DNA of 64,000 nt from SURF-21 sp964510515 (lineage in GTDB: Bacteria > Actinomycetota > Geothermincolia > Geothermincolales > RBG-13-55-18): contig CAZEAU010000003.1 of assembly GCA_964510515.1 (NCBI GenBank), positions 62,001 through 126,000 of the forward strand. The letters are read 5' to 3'. Under the pieces are notes generated by a model. That model saw only the letters and a program-made list of their open reading frames with translations, was not told the DNA's origin and did not search any database. This document shows positions 1 to 8,285 of the stretch, piece by piece (positions within the stretch are counted from its first letter, which is position 1; every line of letters begins with the position of its first letter). Position numbers and translations under genes: made by a program.

Positions 1-11
1 GGAGAAGCGCG

Positions 12-467
12 ATGGAAGCGGAAGAGCGTGAGATCACCCCGAAGAGCGTAGTCGTGGACATCGTGAACCTCATGGATCTGAGAACCAGGGTGACAAGCTG
101 GGAGGACGAAGAGGAGATCCACGTGGATGTGTGGGGCGAGGACCTGGGAATACTCATCGGAAGAGGGGGATCCACACTGCAGGCGCTGCAGGACATCGTG
201 GCCACCATCGTGCGCAGGTCATGCGCGGAGATGCGCAGGATAGTCGTGGACGTGGAGAGGTATAAGGAAAGGCGGCGCCAGAAGCTGCGGGAATACGCGG
301 AGAGGATGGCGGACAGGGCGCTGGCGACAAAAAGGCCCGTGAAGCTGGAGCCCATGAACCCCCGCGAGCGCAAGATCGTGCACGACGCCCTCAAGGATTA
401 CGCCGGAGTGGAGAGCAAGAGCGAGGGGGAGGACCCGCAACGAAGCATAGTCATATCGCCGTTGTGA
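12..467 (+). CDS. khpB: Jag/KhpB RNA-binding protein (KH + R3H domains)
   Basis: Single-stranded nucleic-acid-binding protein of the Jag/KhpB (SpoIIIJ-associated) family, which works with KhpA on RNA and influences cell elongation and division. The KH domain is visible at about residues 35-75, with the GxxG loop in IGRGG. The R3H domain is near the C-terminus, with RERKIVH giving the R-x3-H signature. At 151 residues it lacks the Jag_N domain found in longer homologues. The frame is open to the edge of the window, so the chosen ATG (preceded by GGAG) could be an internal methionine of a longer protein. The family usually follows rnpA-yidC near oriC, and rsmG-parA-parB downstream fits that order. 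Confidence 0.9.
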   Translation: MEAEEREITPKSVVVDIVNLMDLRTRVTSWEDEEEIHVDVWGEDLGILIGRGGSTLQALQDIVATIVRRSCAEMRRIVVDVERYKERRRQKLREYAERMADRALATKRPVKLEPMNPRERKIVHDALKDYAGVESKSEGEDPQRSIVISPL

Positions 468-481
468 ACACGCTTATAAGG

Positions 482-520
482 AGTGCCCCCGTTTCACGTG
501 AAACAGGGGCACTATTTTTA
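482..520 (+). terminator. Intrinsic terminator after khpB, with parS as its stem
   Basis: Arms 482-497 (AGTGCCCCCGTTTCAC) and 498-513 (GTGAAACAGGGGCACT) pair over 16 positions with one mismatch. They are followed by a T-rich tract at 515-519. In RNA the central bases would form the loop. The inner half of the hairpin is a parS site, so one sequence appears to serve both as transcription terminator and ParB-binding site. Confidence 0.75.
490..505. other. parS: parS site 1 (ParB-binding centromere)
   Basis: The 14-bp core GTTTCACGTGAAAC at 491-504 matches the bacterial parS consensus. The first flanking base is C instead of T. It lies 24 bp after the khpB stop codon and 2.2 kb upstream of parA, the usual origin-proximal location. 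Confidence 0.93.
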
Positions 521-1352
521 TAAGTGCAGGCAGGTAAAGCATCGCTGGGGGCCTCGTGCGGCGCGGGCGAGGGCTAGAACCCCGGATGGGGGGCCATATG
601 TATCGAGCGGGGGCGCCCGGCAATCTCCCCGGGCCGGGGGCGGATGCGGCCGGGAAGAAGAGGCGTCCGTCACCTGGGTGTCGGTCGCGCGCGGGTGAGC
701 CGCGCCCCCGGCGGCTCGGGGTCGGGATGACACTCAAAGCCCCTTGCCTCATGGGGAGGGCCCGCCAGCGGCGGTGGGGGGCATGGCGGGAGCGGCCCCT
801 GAGGGCCTGCGGGCGGCGCGCCATCGAAGCTCGTGTGCCCACACGGGCGGGGAGACGGCTAAACACCCCGGAAGTGCGACTCAACGCAGTTAACGAGGTG
901 CTTTTCCGCAGGGAATGAGGGGCGAAAAAGGCGGGGCACGATCTCCTGGTGGCGCATGGGGGGAAGATCGGGGGCGCCGAGGGAGGAGAGCGCGGTCCCG
1001 GGAAAGCCCGGAGAGCCGATAAAATAGCAGGTAAAACAGCATGTGAGACCCGGGAAGAGGCTGCCCGCGGCGGCCACCTTAACCCCTACTTCAGGTACAG
1101 GTCCTGCCATAAATGAAGCAATGGGCGAATATGGCAATATGTTTATATAAGTGAAATGGCAATAGCCTCTGTCGGGCGATGTGGGGACGCCGATGAGGGC
1201 GTCTGATGGTGGCGGGAGGCGGGGGGGCATGGGAAGAAGCGATTCAACATGCAGGGGGAGGCGCCGGCGGCGCGTGGGGAAAAGAGGGTGCGGTGGCGGC
1301 GGGGTGAGGCCGCGGGGGAGAGAGGCGGGCGGATACGCCCGAGGGCGAAAAA

Positions 1353-1368
1353 TGTTTCACGTGAAACA
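1353..1368. other. parS: parS site 2
   Basis: TGTTTCACGTGAAACA is an exact match to the 16-bp parS consensus. It lies in the non-coding stretch between khpB and rsmG, about 860 bp from site 1. Confidence 0.96.
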
Positions 1369-1843
1369 AAGGGCGGCGAAACACGACAAGAAAATGATGC
1401 AGGGCCGCGATTATTGATGAAAGAGAACAGAAAAGGTGGGAAGATGCAGTTATCCTGTAATGAAACAGAGCATGGACGCCCGGATAGCCGTGCGTGAGAG
1501 GCGCGCCGGGCGTGAAGACGACCGCCGTCGAGGGCGTGGGCAGCATAACGGTGCGTGAAAGCGGCGGGGTTTCCTGGGCGATGGCGCGGATGAAGAAAAG
1601 CTATCCGCACCCGAGAGGCGCTGGCGTTGCTGCGGACGCGACGTGCGCAACGGCGAGGCTAACCTTCGGGCGGGGAGTGGACGCAGCAGACGAGTGCTGA
1701 GAGGGAAAAGTCCGCATTTCCCCTCCTCACGCAGGCCCCACCCGGCGGCAAGGGTGCTTCCCGGGGCGCAAAGAGAAGCAAGTGAGCCGATCATGGGGAG
1801 GGGGGGCGAGCAGCGGGGCGGTATAGGGCTAAGTTGGCGCATA

Positions 1844-1859
1844 TGTTTCACGTGAAACA
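1844..1859. other. parS: parS site 3
   Basis: TGTTTCACGTGAAACA is a second exact 16-bp consensus match. It lies 150 bp upstream of rsmG and about 60 bp before the probable promoter of the rsmG-parA-parB operon, so ParB bound here could also affect that promoter. Confidence 0.96.
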
Positions 1860-1881
1860 ATACAAATGGAAGAGAAAGGGG

Positions 1882-1926
1882 ATTGCGGCAGGAAATCGCC
1901 GCAATATAAAGAGGAGAGTTTATAAT
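1882..1926 (+). promoter_or_regulatory. Probable promoter of rsmG-parA-parB
   Basis: A perfect -10 hexamer TATAAT is at 1921-1926, 68 bp before the rsmG ATG, in the most AT-rich part of the intergenic region. The -35 is weak. An 8-bp inverted repeat, ATTGCGGC (1882-1889) and GCCGCAAT (1898-1905), lies where the -35 region should be and could be an operator. Confidence 0.5.
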
Positions 1927-1993
1927 GAGAAAGAAGATATATAGATAAGTCTTTGCGTGGGAGGGAGGGGTTGAAGCGGCGAAAAGAGCGAAG

Positions 1994-2686
1994 ATGAACG
2001 GCGATAGAGAGGAATTTGCGCAAAAGCTGGCGGAGGCCCTGAAAAAGACGGCCGCCAGGATGAATTACGTTGTGGAGGAGACGGCCCTGGAAAGAATCGC
2101 GGTATATGGGGATGAGCTGCGAAAATGGAACAGAGCATACAACCTGGTGGGGAGAAATCTGGGCGCGGAGGGGATTATAGACCTGTATCGGGACGCCCTG
2201 ACCCCACTCTGCATTCGAGATCTCTTCGAGGGAGAAAAGGAGGTATTGGACATAGGCAGCGGAGCGGGCCTGCCGGGATTGCCGTTATACTTGGTTGCAG
2301 GGCCCTTCCCGCTGACCCTGGTGGAATCGCAGAGGAAGAAAATTACCTTCCTGGGCCACATACGGCATAAACTCGGGCTGGAAGAGGTCAAGGTGTATGG
2401 CGGAAGACTGGAGGCCATGGCCAGGGAGGAGGACCACCTTTGCGCTTACGAGTTGGGACTTGCGCGCGCGGCGATGGAGCCGATGCGCCTCCTCAAAACG
2501 GCGCGGCCACTGCTCTGCGAGCGGGGCAGGATGGTTGTCTTTGTGGGAAAAGCCGATGCGGAGAGGATAAGAAAGAGCGCTCTCGCGTTAGAAGACCAGG
2601 GTTTTAAGCTGGAGGCGCTGAGGTCCACCCAGCGCTTCGCGGGAAGAGAGAATTACCTGGCGGTTGTGCAGAAGGAGGGCCGCTGA
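1994..2686 (+). CDS. rsmG: 16S rRNA (guanine-527-N7)-methyltransferase RsmG
   Basis: SAM-dependent methyltransferase (GidB family) that makes m7G527 in 16S rRNA of the small subunit. The SAM-binding motif I is clear at residues 84-96 (VLDIGSGAGLPGL). The family's N-terminal segment with LRKWNRAYNLV is present, and a later ELGLARAA segment matches the conserved RAV/RAA region. Length (230) is normal. The ATG follows a purine-rich stretch rather than a strong Shine-Dalgarno. The parA start lies 59 bp downstream, so rsmG, parA and parB are probably co-transcribed, as in many Gram-positives and Actinomycetota. Confidence 0.95.
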   Translation: MNGDREEFAQKLAEALKKTAARMNYVVEETALERIAVYGDELRKWNRAYNLVGRNLGAEGIIDLYRDALTPLCIRDLFEGEKEVLDIGSGAGLPGLPLYLVAGPFPLTLVESQRKKITFLGHIRHKLGLEEVKVYGGRLEAMAREEDHLCAYELGLARAAMEPMRLLKTARPLLCERGRMVVFVGKADAERIRKSALALEDQGFKLEALRSTQRFAGRENYLAVVQKEGR

Positions 2687-2745
2687 AAAGCGGCGACAAA
2701 CCCGGGGAGAGGGCCCCGGGGATAACGCTCGCGAGGTGAATGTCG

Positions 2746-3753
2746 ATGGAAATGGAGAAGATTGGCACGGGAGCATGCGGGGGCGAGACGGAGTGGGCGC
2801 CGCGGGAGGGCTATCCGCGGGAGGAGGCGCCGGGAGAGGGCAGGGAGGAAGAATACGGCGTAGAGGGGCCCGGGTGGAGCGAGGAGGGGGACGCCGCAGG
2901 GCCAACCCCCAGGTCGGTGTCGGGGGGGCTCGCGGGGGATATGGGGGAGGAGGCGGGCGCGGAAACCGCGGAGGAGCCGGTGGAGGAGGCGCAGGCGCGC
3001 ATAGTTGCCATCGCGAATCAAAAAGGTGGCGTGGGAAAGAGCACGACGGCCATCAACCTCGGAGCCTACCTGGCCATGGAAGGACAGCGAGTGCTCGTGG
3101 TGGACCTTGACCCGCAGAGCAACGCCACGAGCGGCCTGGGGGCGAGCGGTGGATCGAATGAAGAGCAGATATACGATGTATTGGTAAACGAAATACCCAT
3201 CCAGGACATCATAGTCCATACCTCTACTGACGGCTTAGACTTGGCGCCGTCTTCCCTAAGGTTGGCGGGGGCGGAGGTCGAGCTGGTTTCCGTGTACTCG
3301 CGGGAGGGCCGCCTCAAGAAAAGCCTTGAGCCCATACGTGCGGACTACGACATCATACTCGTCGACTGCCCGCCCTCCCTGGGGCTGCTGACGGTAAACG
3401 CCCTGGCGGCGGCGGACGAGGTGATGATCCCCATACAATGCGAGTACTATGCCCTGGAGGGCCTGGTGCTGCTGCTGCGCACCGTCGAGAAGATAAGGGC
3501 ATACCTCAATCCCGACCTGCGCATAGGGGGGATACTCCTGACCATGCACGACGCGCGCACCAATATATCCAAGCAGGTCATGGACGAGGTGAGAAGGCAG
3601 TACCCCGAAGAGACGTTCATCACCGTCATCCCGAGAAACGTCCGCCTCAGCGAGGCCCCGAGCTATGGACAGCCCATATCCCAATACGACCCCCTGTCCA
3701 GGGGGGCGAGGGCATATCAGGAGTTAGCGAAGGAAGTGATATCTCATGGCTAA
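2746..3753 (+). CDS. parA: Chromosome-partitioning ATPase ParA (Soj)
   Basis: Deviant-Walker-A ATPase that drives ParB-parS complexes apart during chromosome segregation. The P-loop KGGVGKST is at residues 93-100, DLDPQSNAT follows, and VDCPPSLG (A') and the C-terminal segment IPRNVRLSEAPSYGQPI are typical. Two ATGs are possible: 2740 sits directly on the GAGGTG ribosome site, whereas 2746 is spaced 7 bp from it, so 2746 is chosen. The first ~83 residues are a Gly/Glu-rich, low-complexity extension absent from most ParAs. It overlaps parB by 8 bp, which indicates coupled translation. Confidence 0.95.
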   Translation: MEMEKIGTGACGGETEWAPREGYPREEAPGEGREEEYGVEGPGWSEEGDAAGPTPRSVSGGLAGDMGEEAGAETAEEPVEEAQARIVAIANQKGGVGKSTTAINLGAYLAMEGQRVLVVDLDPQSNATSGLGASGGSNEEQIYDVLVNEIPIQDIIVHTSTDGLDLAPSSLRLAGAEVELVSVYSREGRLKKSLEPIRADYDIILVDCPPSLGLLTVNALAAADEVMIPIQCEYYALEGLVLLLRTVEKIRAYLNPDLRIGGILLTMHDARTNISKQVMDEVRRQYPEETFITVIPRNVRLSEAPSYGQPISQYDPLSRGARAYQELAKEVISHG

Positions 3754-4609
3754 GAAAGGCTTGGGCAAGGGGCTCAACGCCCTGATAACCACGAGCACCG
3801 CCGCCGAACAGCCGAGACACGAGATGTTGCCCCTGGACATCATCTCCCCGAACCCCATGCAGCCGCGCAGGAGGTTCAACGAGGAGAGCCTTGAGGAGCT
3901 GGCGGCATCGCTGCGGGAGCACGGGCTGGTGCAGCCGATCATAGTGCGCCCCGCCGGAACCGGGTACGAGATCCTGGTGGGCGAGCGGAGGTGGAGGGCT
4001 GCGCGGTTGGCGGGGGCGAAATCGATACCGGCGGTGATAAGAGGTGCCGAAAACCAGGAATGCCTGCAGATCGCCCTGGTGGAAAACCTCCACCGCGACG
4101 ACCTCAACGGGATAGAGGAGGCGACGGCGTTCCGCCAGCTCATGGAGGAATTCGGCCTCTCGCAGGATGAGGTCGCGCGCAAGGTGGGGAAATCGCGCTC
4201 CACTATCGCCAACGCCCTGCGCCTTCTTCAACTTCCAGTAGAGGTTCAGGCAACCGTGGTGGCGGAGGAGATCACGCCCGGGCATGCCCGGGCGCTGCTC
4301 GCCCTGCAGGGGGACCCCTATCAGGCGGTGCTGCTGCAGCGTATCATCGAGGAGGAGCTCTCCGTGCGCCAGACCGAGGAGATGGCGCGAGCGCGCATGG
4401 GTGGGGGCGAAGAGACACAGGCGAGAGAAAAGCCACAGCCGCTCACCCAATACGCCGAGCTCATAGCGGCGAGCCTCGGGGCCAGGGTGCGGGTCATGCA
4501 GGGCAAGCGCAAGGGGAAGATAATAATAGAGTTCAAGGGGGAGGGAGACCTGCGGCGCCTCATGGCGGAGTTCGGGATCCCCGCCACGGAAGGTGAATCC
4601 CCGCAGTAG
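3746..4609 (+). CDS. parB: Chromosome-partitioning protein ParB (Spo0J)
   Basis: CTP-dependent DNA clamp that loads at parS and spreads. The N-terminal CTPase motif is present as GERRWRAARLAG (box II), followed by ENLHRDDLN. The helix-turn-helix is LSQDEVARKVGKSRSTIANALRLL, and a C-terminal dimerisation domain follows a charged linker. Length (287) is normal. It overlaps parA, and its three target sites lie at 0.5-1.9 kb. The next gene is convergent after only 30 bp. Confidence 0.96.
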   Translation: MAKKGLGKGLNALITTSTAAEQPRHEMLPLDIISPNPMQPRRRFNEESLEELAASLREHGLVQPIIVRPAGTGYEILVGERRWRAARLAGAKSIPAVIRGAENQECLQIALVENLHRDDLNGIEEATAFRQLMEEFGLSQDEVARKVGKSRSTIANALRLLQLPVEVQATVVAEEITPGHARALLALQGDPYQAVLLQRIIEEELSVRQTEEMARARMGGGEETQAREKPQPLTQYAELIAASLGARVRVMQGKRKGKIIIEFKGEGDLRRLMAEFGIPATEGESPQ

Positions 4610-4639
4610 GGCGGGCGCGGGCTCCGGGGGCACGCCCGA

Positions 4640-5578
4640 TCAGGCGTATTTCTCCGTGGCCAGCCCGATCAGCAGCCGAACCAGCTCTTTGAAGTCCATG
4701 CCCGCGGCCTCCGCCGCCATGGGGAGGAGGCTGGTCTCGGTCATGCCCGGGCTGATGTTGAGCTCCAAGACCTGGGGAACCCCGTCTGCATCCACGATGA
4801 TGTCCACGCGGGAGACATTGGCGCATCCAAGGGCGCGGTGAGCGTTAAGCGCCGTCTCGGCGACGCGGCCGGACGCCTCCGTGTCGAGGCGCGCCGGGCA
4901 GTAGTATTCGGTGAGGCCGGGGGTATAACGGGAATCGAAGTCGAAAAAACCGCCGCGGGGCACGGCTTCCACCAGCGGCAGGGCTCGCAGTTCCTCGTTC
5001 CCCAGGATGCTCACGGCCACCTCCGTCCCTTTAACATATTTTTCCAGTAGGACGCGGTCGTCGTAATGCAGGGCCGTGCGCACCGCCTCCGGCAGATCGC
5101 CCCGCGAGGACGCCACCCTGATCCCCAGCGCCGATCCCTGGGCGGCGGGCTTGACCACCAGGGGGAATCCCAGCTTCTCCCCCGCGGCGTCGAGGGCGTG
5201 GAGGGCGCCCATCTCCTGAAAGGTCGCCACGCTGAGGGCGAAGAAGGGGGGCGTGGGTATCCCTTCGCGCAAAAAGATCTCCTTGGAGAGGGCCTTGTTG
5301 AAGCCGATGGTGCTGGAGAACACCCCCGGCCCGGTATAGGGGATGTCCAGTATCTCCAGGAGCTCCTGTATGGTGCCGTCCTCCCCGAACTTGCCGTGCA
5401 ACGCTATGTACACCAGGTCGGGGCGCTCCCTGCGCAGGAGAGGGACGAGGTTTTCGTCCACGTCGAGGTCCAGGACCTCGTGGCCGAGCGCCGCCAGCGC
5501 GTTGGAGACCCTGCGGCCCGAACGCAGGGAGACGTCGCGCTCCAGCGACCTGCCGCCCATGAGTACGCCTATGCGCAT
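4640..5578 (-). CDS. ddl: D-alanine--D-alanine ligase
   Basis: ATP-grasp enzyme joining two D-alanines for the peptidoglycan stem peptide, cytoplasmic. The N-terminus has the family signature MGGRSLERDVSLRSG, then HGKFGEDGTIQELLE. The ATP-grasp core holds KPAAQGSALGIR, and the C-terminus has ELNISPGMT (metal-binding Asn). An upstream TTG (5587) is in frame, but the ATG at 5578 has AGGGGG at 9 bp, so it is preferred; this gives about 312 residues. The usual QG after GEDGTI is replaced by QE. It ends 30 bp from parB on the opposite strand and follows the aminotransferase gene by 13 bp. Confidence 0.93.
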   Translation of the reverse strand: MRIGVLMGGRSLERDVSLRSGRRVSNALAALGHEVLDLDVDENLVPLLRRERPDLVYIALHGKFGEDGTIQELLEILDIPYTGPGVFSSTIGFNKALSKEIFLREGIPTPPFFALSVATFQEMGALHALDAAGEKLGFPLVVKPAAQGSALGIRVASSRGDLPEAVRTALHYDDRVLLEKYVKGTEVAVSILGNEELRALPLVEAVPRGGFFDFDSRYTPGLTEYYCPARLDTEASGRVAETALNAHRALGCANVSRVDIIVDADGVPQVLELNISPGMTETSLLPMAAEAAGMDFKELVRLLIGLATEKYA

Positions 5579-5591
5579 TTCCTTCAACCCC

Positions 5592-6875
5592 CTAACCGTT
5601 ATCCTGAGGCCCTTCGTCCTCGCCGGTCTCCACGCTGAAGCCCAGCGCCCTGGCCAGCGAGATCTCCCGCCCGACCACCTTGGCCAGCCGCGTGATCCCC
5701 TCCTCTATGGTCTCGACGTCCGCATAGCTGAAACTCAAGCGCATGCAGCATTCCCCCCCCTCATAGGGAAAGAAGCCGCCCCCGGGGACGTAGGCGACCC
5801 TGGCGTCTATGGCCGCCGCCAGCATCTCCGAGGTCTTGATGAAAGAGGGCAGGGTCACCCACACGAAGAGCCCCCCCTCGGGTTGGGTCCACCGCGCGAC
5901 CCCGCAGAGGTGCTCGCGCAGCGCCGTCAGCATGGCGTCGCGGCGCTGGCGGTAGGTCTCCCTCAGCTGCTCCACCTGCCCCCTCCAGTCCTCCGCGGCG
6001 AAGTAGCTGTGGGCCACCATCTGGGTGAAGGCGGAGGTGCAGAGGTCGGCCGATTGCTTGGCCAGAAGCAGCTTATCCAGTATGTGGTGGGGGGCCGCCA
6101 CCCAGCCGATGCGCATGCCGGCGGAGAATATCTTGGACAGCGTCCCCAGGTAGATGACCCTGCTCTCGTCCAGGCTGCGTAGGGTGGGGCGGGGCGTGCC
6201 CTCGTAGCGCAGCAGCCCGTAAGGGTTGTCCTCCACCAGCAGGCAATCGTACTCGTGGGCCAGCTCCAGCAGGCCGAAGCGCCGCTCCGTGCTCAGGGTG
6301 ATGCCCGCCGGGTTGTGGAAATTGGGCACGGTATAGATGAACTTGGCCGTGCTGCCCGCCGAAGCCAGGCCGGCCAGCACTTCGCGCACCCCCTCCAGGA
6401 CAATGCCCTCCTCGTCCATGGGGACGGGGTGGATGCGCGGCTGATAGCTGAGGAAGCTGTTGAGCGCGCCCACGTAGCTGGGGGCCTCGGTGATGATGTG
6501 GTCACCGGGATTGATGAAGATTTTGGCAATCATTTCCAGGGCCTGCTGCGCGCCGTTGGTCACGATGATGTCCTCCGGGTAACACGGCGTGCCCTCCTCG
6601 GCCATGACCTCGATGAGGGAGTGCTTGAGGGGGGCGTAGCCGTCCGTCGGCCCGTACTGCAGCGCCGTCGCGTGGTTCTCGGCCAGCACCCGGCGCACCG
6701 AACGCATGATGGTCTCCGGGTCGAAGGCCTGCGTGCAGGGAAGCCCGCCAGCCATGGAGATGATGTCCGGCCGCGCCGTGACCGCCAGCAGGTCCCTGAT
6801 CTCCGAGGAGATCATGCTCTGCGTGCGCTGGGCGTATCGATCGCCGAAAGGATCGAGGGTGAACTTTGCAGACAT
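5592..6875 (-). CDS. PLP-dependent aminotransferase, class I/II (LysN/2-aminoadipate type)
   Basis: Fold-type I aminotransferase. The N-terminus MISMAGGLPC is typical of the branch containing 2-aminoadipate, valine-pyruvate and MocR-type transferases, and SKIFSAGMRIGWV contains the Schiff-base lysine. The LQYGPTDGYAPLK segment is characteristic of this subgroup. The ATG at 6875 has GAGGTG at 6 bp and gives 427 residues, the usual size; longer in-frame starts toward 7256 read through non-conserved sequence. It probably forms an operon with ddl. Substrate cannot be told from sequence; an amino donor role for lysine or D-amino-acid supply is conceivable but unproven. Confidence 0.88.
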   Translation of the reverse strand: MSAKFTLDPFGDRYAQRTQSMISSEIRDLLAVTARPDIISMAGGLPCTQAFDPETIMRSVRRVLAENHATALQYGPTDGYAPLKHSLIEVMAEEGTPCYPEDIIVTNGAQQALEMIAKIFINPGDHIITEAPSYVGALNSFLSYQPRIHPVPMDEEGIVLEGVREVLAGLASAGSTAKFIYTVPNFHNPAGITLSTERRFGLLELAHEYDCLLVEDNPYGLLRYEGTPRPTLRSLDESRVIYLGTLSKIFSAGMRIGWVAAPHHILDKLLLAKQSADLCTSAFTQMVAHSYFAAEDWRGQVEQLRETYRQRRDAMLTALREHLCGVARWTQPEGGLFVWVTLPSFIKTSEMLAAAIDARVAYVPGGGFFPYEGGECCMRLSFSYADVETIEEGITRLAKVVGREISLARALGFSVETGEDEGPQDNG

Positions 6876-6929
6876 GTGGAACACCTCGCCGCCGCGGGAA
6901 ACCCCGCCTCCGCTTACGCTGTCAGGCGT

Positions 6930-6958
6930 AGTATAAAGCATTCGGCTGGGGGGCGACA
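6930..6958 (-). promoter_or_regulatory. Possible promoter of aminotransferase-ddl
   Basis: On the minus strand TATACT (6935-6930) is a good -10 about 55 bp upstream of the aminotransferase ATG. The hexamer 17 bp upstream, TGTCGC (6958-6953), is a poor -35. The site lies in the divergent 265-bp interval shared with cheR. Confidence 0.4.
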
Positions 6959-7140
6959 GCGACACGCGCAGGCCCTGCGGGCGCAGGTTAAGAAAGGCGC
7001 CGCCGGGGTCGATAACTGCAATGCAGGCACGGGCGGCTTCTGCCTTGGCCGCTTGCGCCGGGGCGGGTTGCATTTTGCCGGACGCAGGAGGTGCCCGCCC
7101 GCGGCCTTGATATGCGGCGCACGGAGGGGGAGATAAGGAC

Positions 7141-8169
7141 ATGAACCTGCCCGGATGCGAGAGAGAGCGCGAATCGACGGCGGAGGACGAGGTGGGGCTG
7201 GATTTGCTCCTGCGCCAGTTGCAGGAGGACATGGGCCTGGATCTCAGGCAGTACAAGCCTAACTACCTGAGGCGCCGCATCGGCGTGCGCATGAGGGCCG
7301 CCGGATGCAGCGACTACCTCGAGTACCGGCGGCTGGTGAGGCGGGACCGCGAGGAAGGCGGGCGCCTGATCAACGACCTCACCATCAACGTCACCGAGTT
7401 CTTCCGCGACGAGGACGTTTACGCGGTTATCAGGGAAGAGGTCATCCCCCGGCTGATACGGGACAAGAGGGAGAGCGGGACCCGCAGCCTGCGCGCGTGG
7501 AGCGCGGGATGCGCCAGCGGCGAAGAGCCTTATTCTCTGTCCGTGCTCTTCCTGGACGCGCTCTCCCGCGAGCGGGATGCGGGCGAATGGGCGCTGCGCA
7601 TCACCGCCACGGACCTCGACGACAAAGCCATCGCCAAAGCCAGGGAGGGGGTGTACGAGTCGGTCAAGATGCCGCCGGGCCTGCTCCTCGACGATTATTT
7701 CGAGCCCAGGGAGGGCGGCCTCGCGGTGAAAGAAGGGGTCGGGCGGCCGGTGAGGTTCCTGTGCCTGGACATCATGCAGCGACCCCCCCTGCGCCACCTG
7801 GACCTCATCCTCTGCCGCAACGTACTCATCTATTTCGAGAGGGAGAAGCAGCAGCACATACTGGAGATCTTCAAACGCTGCCTGCGGCCGGGGGGTTTCC
7901 TCGTCCTGGGCAAGAGCGAGGCGATCCTGGGGGCGGGCGGCGGGGGGCTCCTTGCGCTCAACCGGCGGGAAAGGGTGTACCGTAAGGAAAGCTCTCGACC
8001 CCGGGGGGCGAATGCGGGCAGCGCCGGGGCGGAGGAGCGAGAAGGCGGGAAGGCGGCCGAGAGGGCGGCAGGCGCCCGAGAGGGCGGGCGCGGAAGGCGG
8101 GAAGGCGACCGGGGAGATGCGGGCCGCGCCCCCGGCCGCAGGGAAGGAAGAGCGCCATGCGGGGGATAA
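7141..8169 (+). CDS. cheR: Chemotaxis protein methyltransferase CheR
   Basis: SAM-dependent methylation of receptor glutamates. The N-terminal helical domain carries KPNYLRRRIGVRMRA, then LTINVTEFFRD, the SAM motif SAGCASGEEPYSL, DLDDKAIAKAREGVY and CRNVLIYF, all family hallmarks. The catalytic protein ends near residue 280. The last ~60 residues are Gly/Arg/Glu-rich low complexity and may be disordered. It is the first gene of a plus-strand chemotaxis cluster; the next start (8286) lies 116 bp on. Confidence 0.95.
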   Translation: MNLPGCERERESTAEDEVGLDLLLRQLQEDMGLDLRQYKPNYLRRRIGVRMRAAGCSDYLEYRRLVRRDREEGGRLINDLTINVTEFFRDEDVYAVIREEVIPRLIRDKRESGTRSLRAWSAGCASGEEPYSLSVLFLDALSRERDAGEWALRITATDLDDKAIAKAREGVYESVKMPPGLLLDDYFEPREGGLAVKEGVGRPVRFLCLDIMQRPPLRHLDLILCRNVLIYFEREKQQHILEIFKRCLRPGGFLVLGKSEAILGAGGGGLLALNRRERVYRKESSRPRGANAGSAGAEEREGGKAAERAAGAREGGRGRREGDRGDAGRAPGRREGRAPCGG

Positions 8170-8285
8170 ATTATAAGTGGCGCAGGCGGCAGGCGCCCGG
8201 CGCGGCGCGGGCCGAGCCGGGGACGGTCGCCGGGCGGAAGAAGCGGTGGAGCTGGCAGCGGGGAGACAGGGTGGAGGGATATGGC

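Larger units (their letters stand above)
468..1993. other. 1.5 kb non-coding region with three parS sites
   Basis: No convincing gene lies here; the short reading frames are GC-rich translations without recognisable domains. The region holds three parS sites, an intrinsic terminator just after khpB, two AT-richer patches (about 1110-1160 and 1850-1960) and the probable promoter of the rsmG-parA-parB operon. A length of 1.5 kb is unusual in this compact part of the chromosome and suggests a centromere-like role. I see no cluster of DnaA boxes that would make it the origin itself. Confidence 0.7.

Noticed and set aside
556..1860. Several 70-155 codon frames between khpB and rsmG
   Set aside because: They overlap each other on both strands, are Arg/Gly/Pro-rich and match no domain; the region contains parS sites and is treated as non-coding.
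468..1993. Chromosome origin (DnaA-box cluster)
   Set aside because: Only degenerate TTATCC-like words were seen, without a cluster of DnaA boxes.
6876..7256. Longer N-terminus for the aminotransferase
   Set aside because: The extra ~127 residues are low-complexity and overlap cheR; the ATG at 6875 has a good ribosome site and gives the family length.
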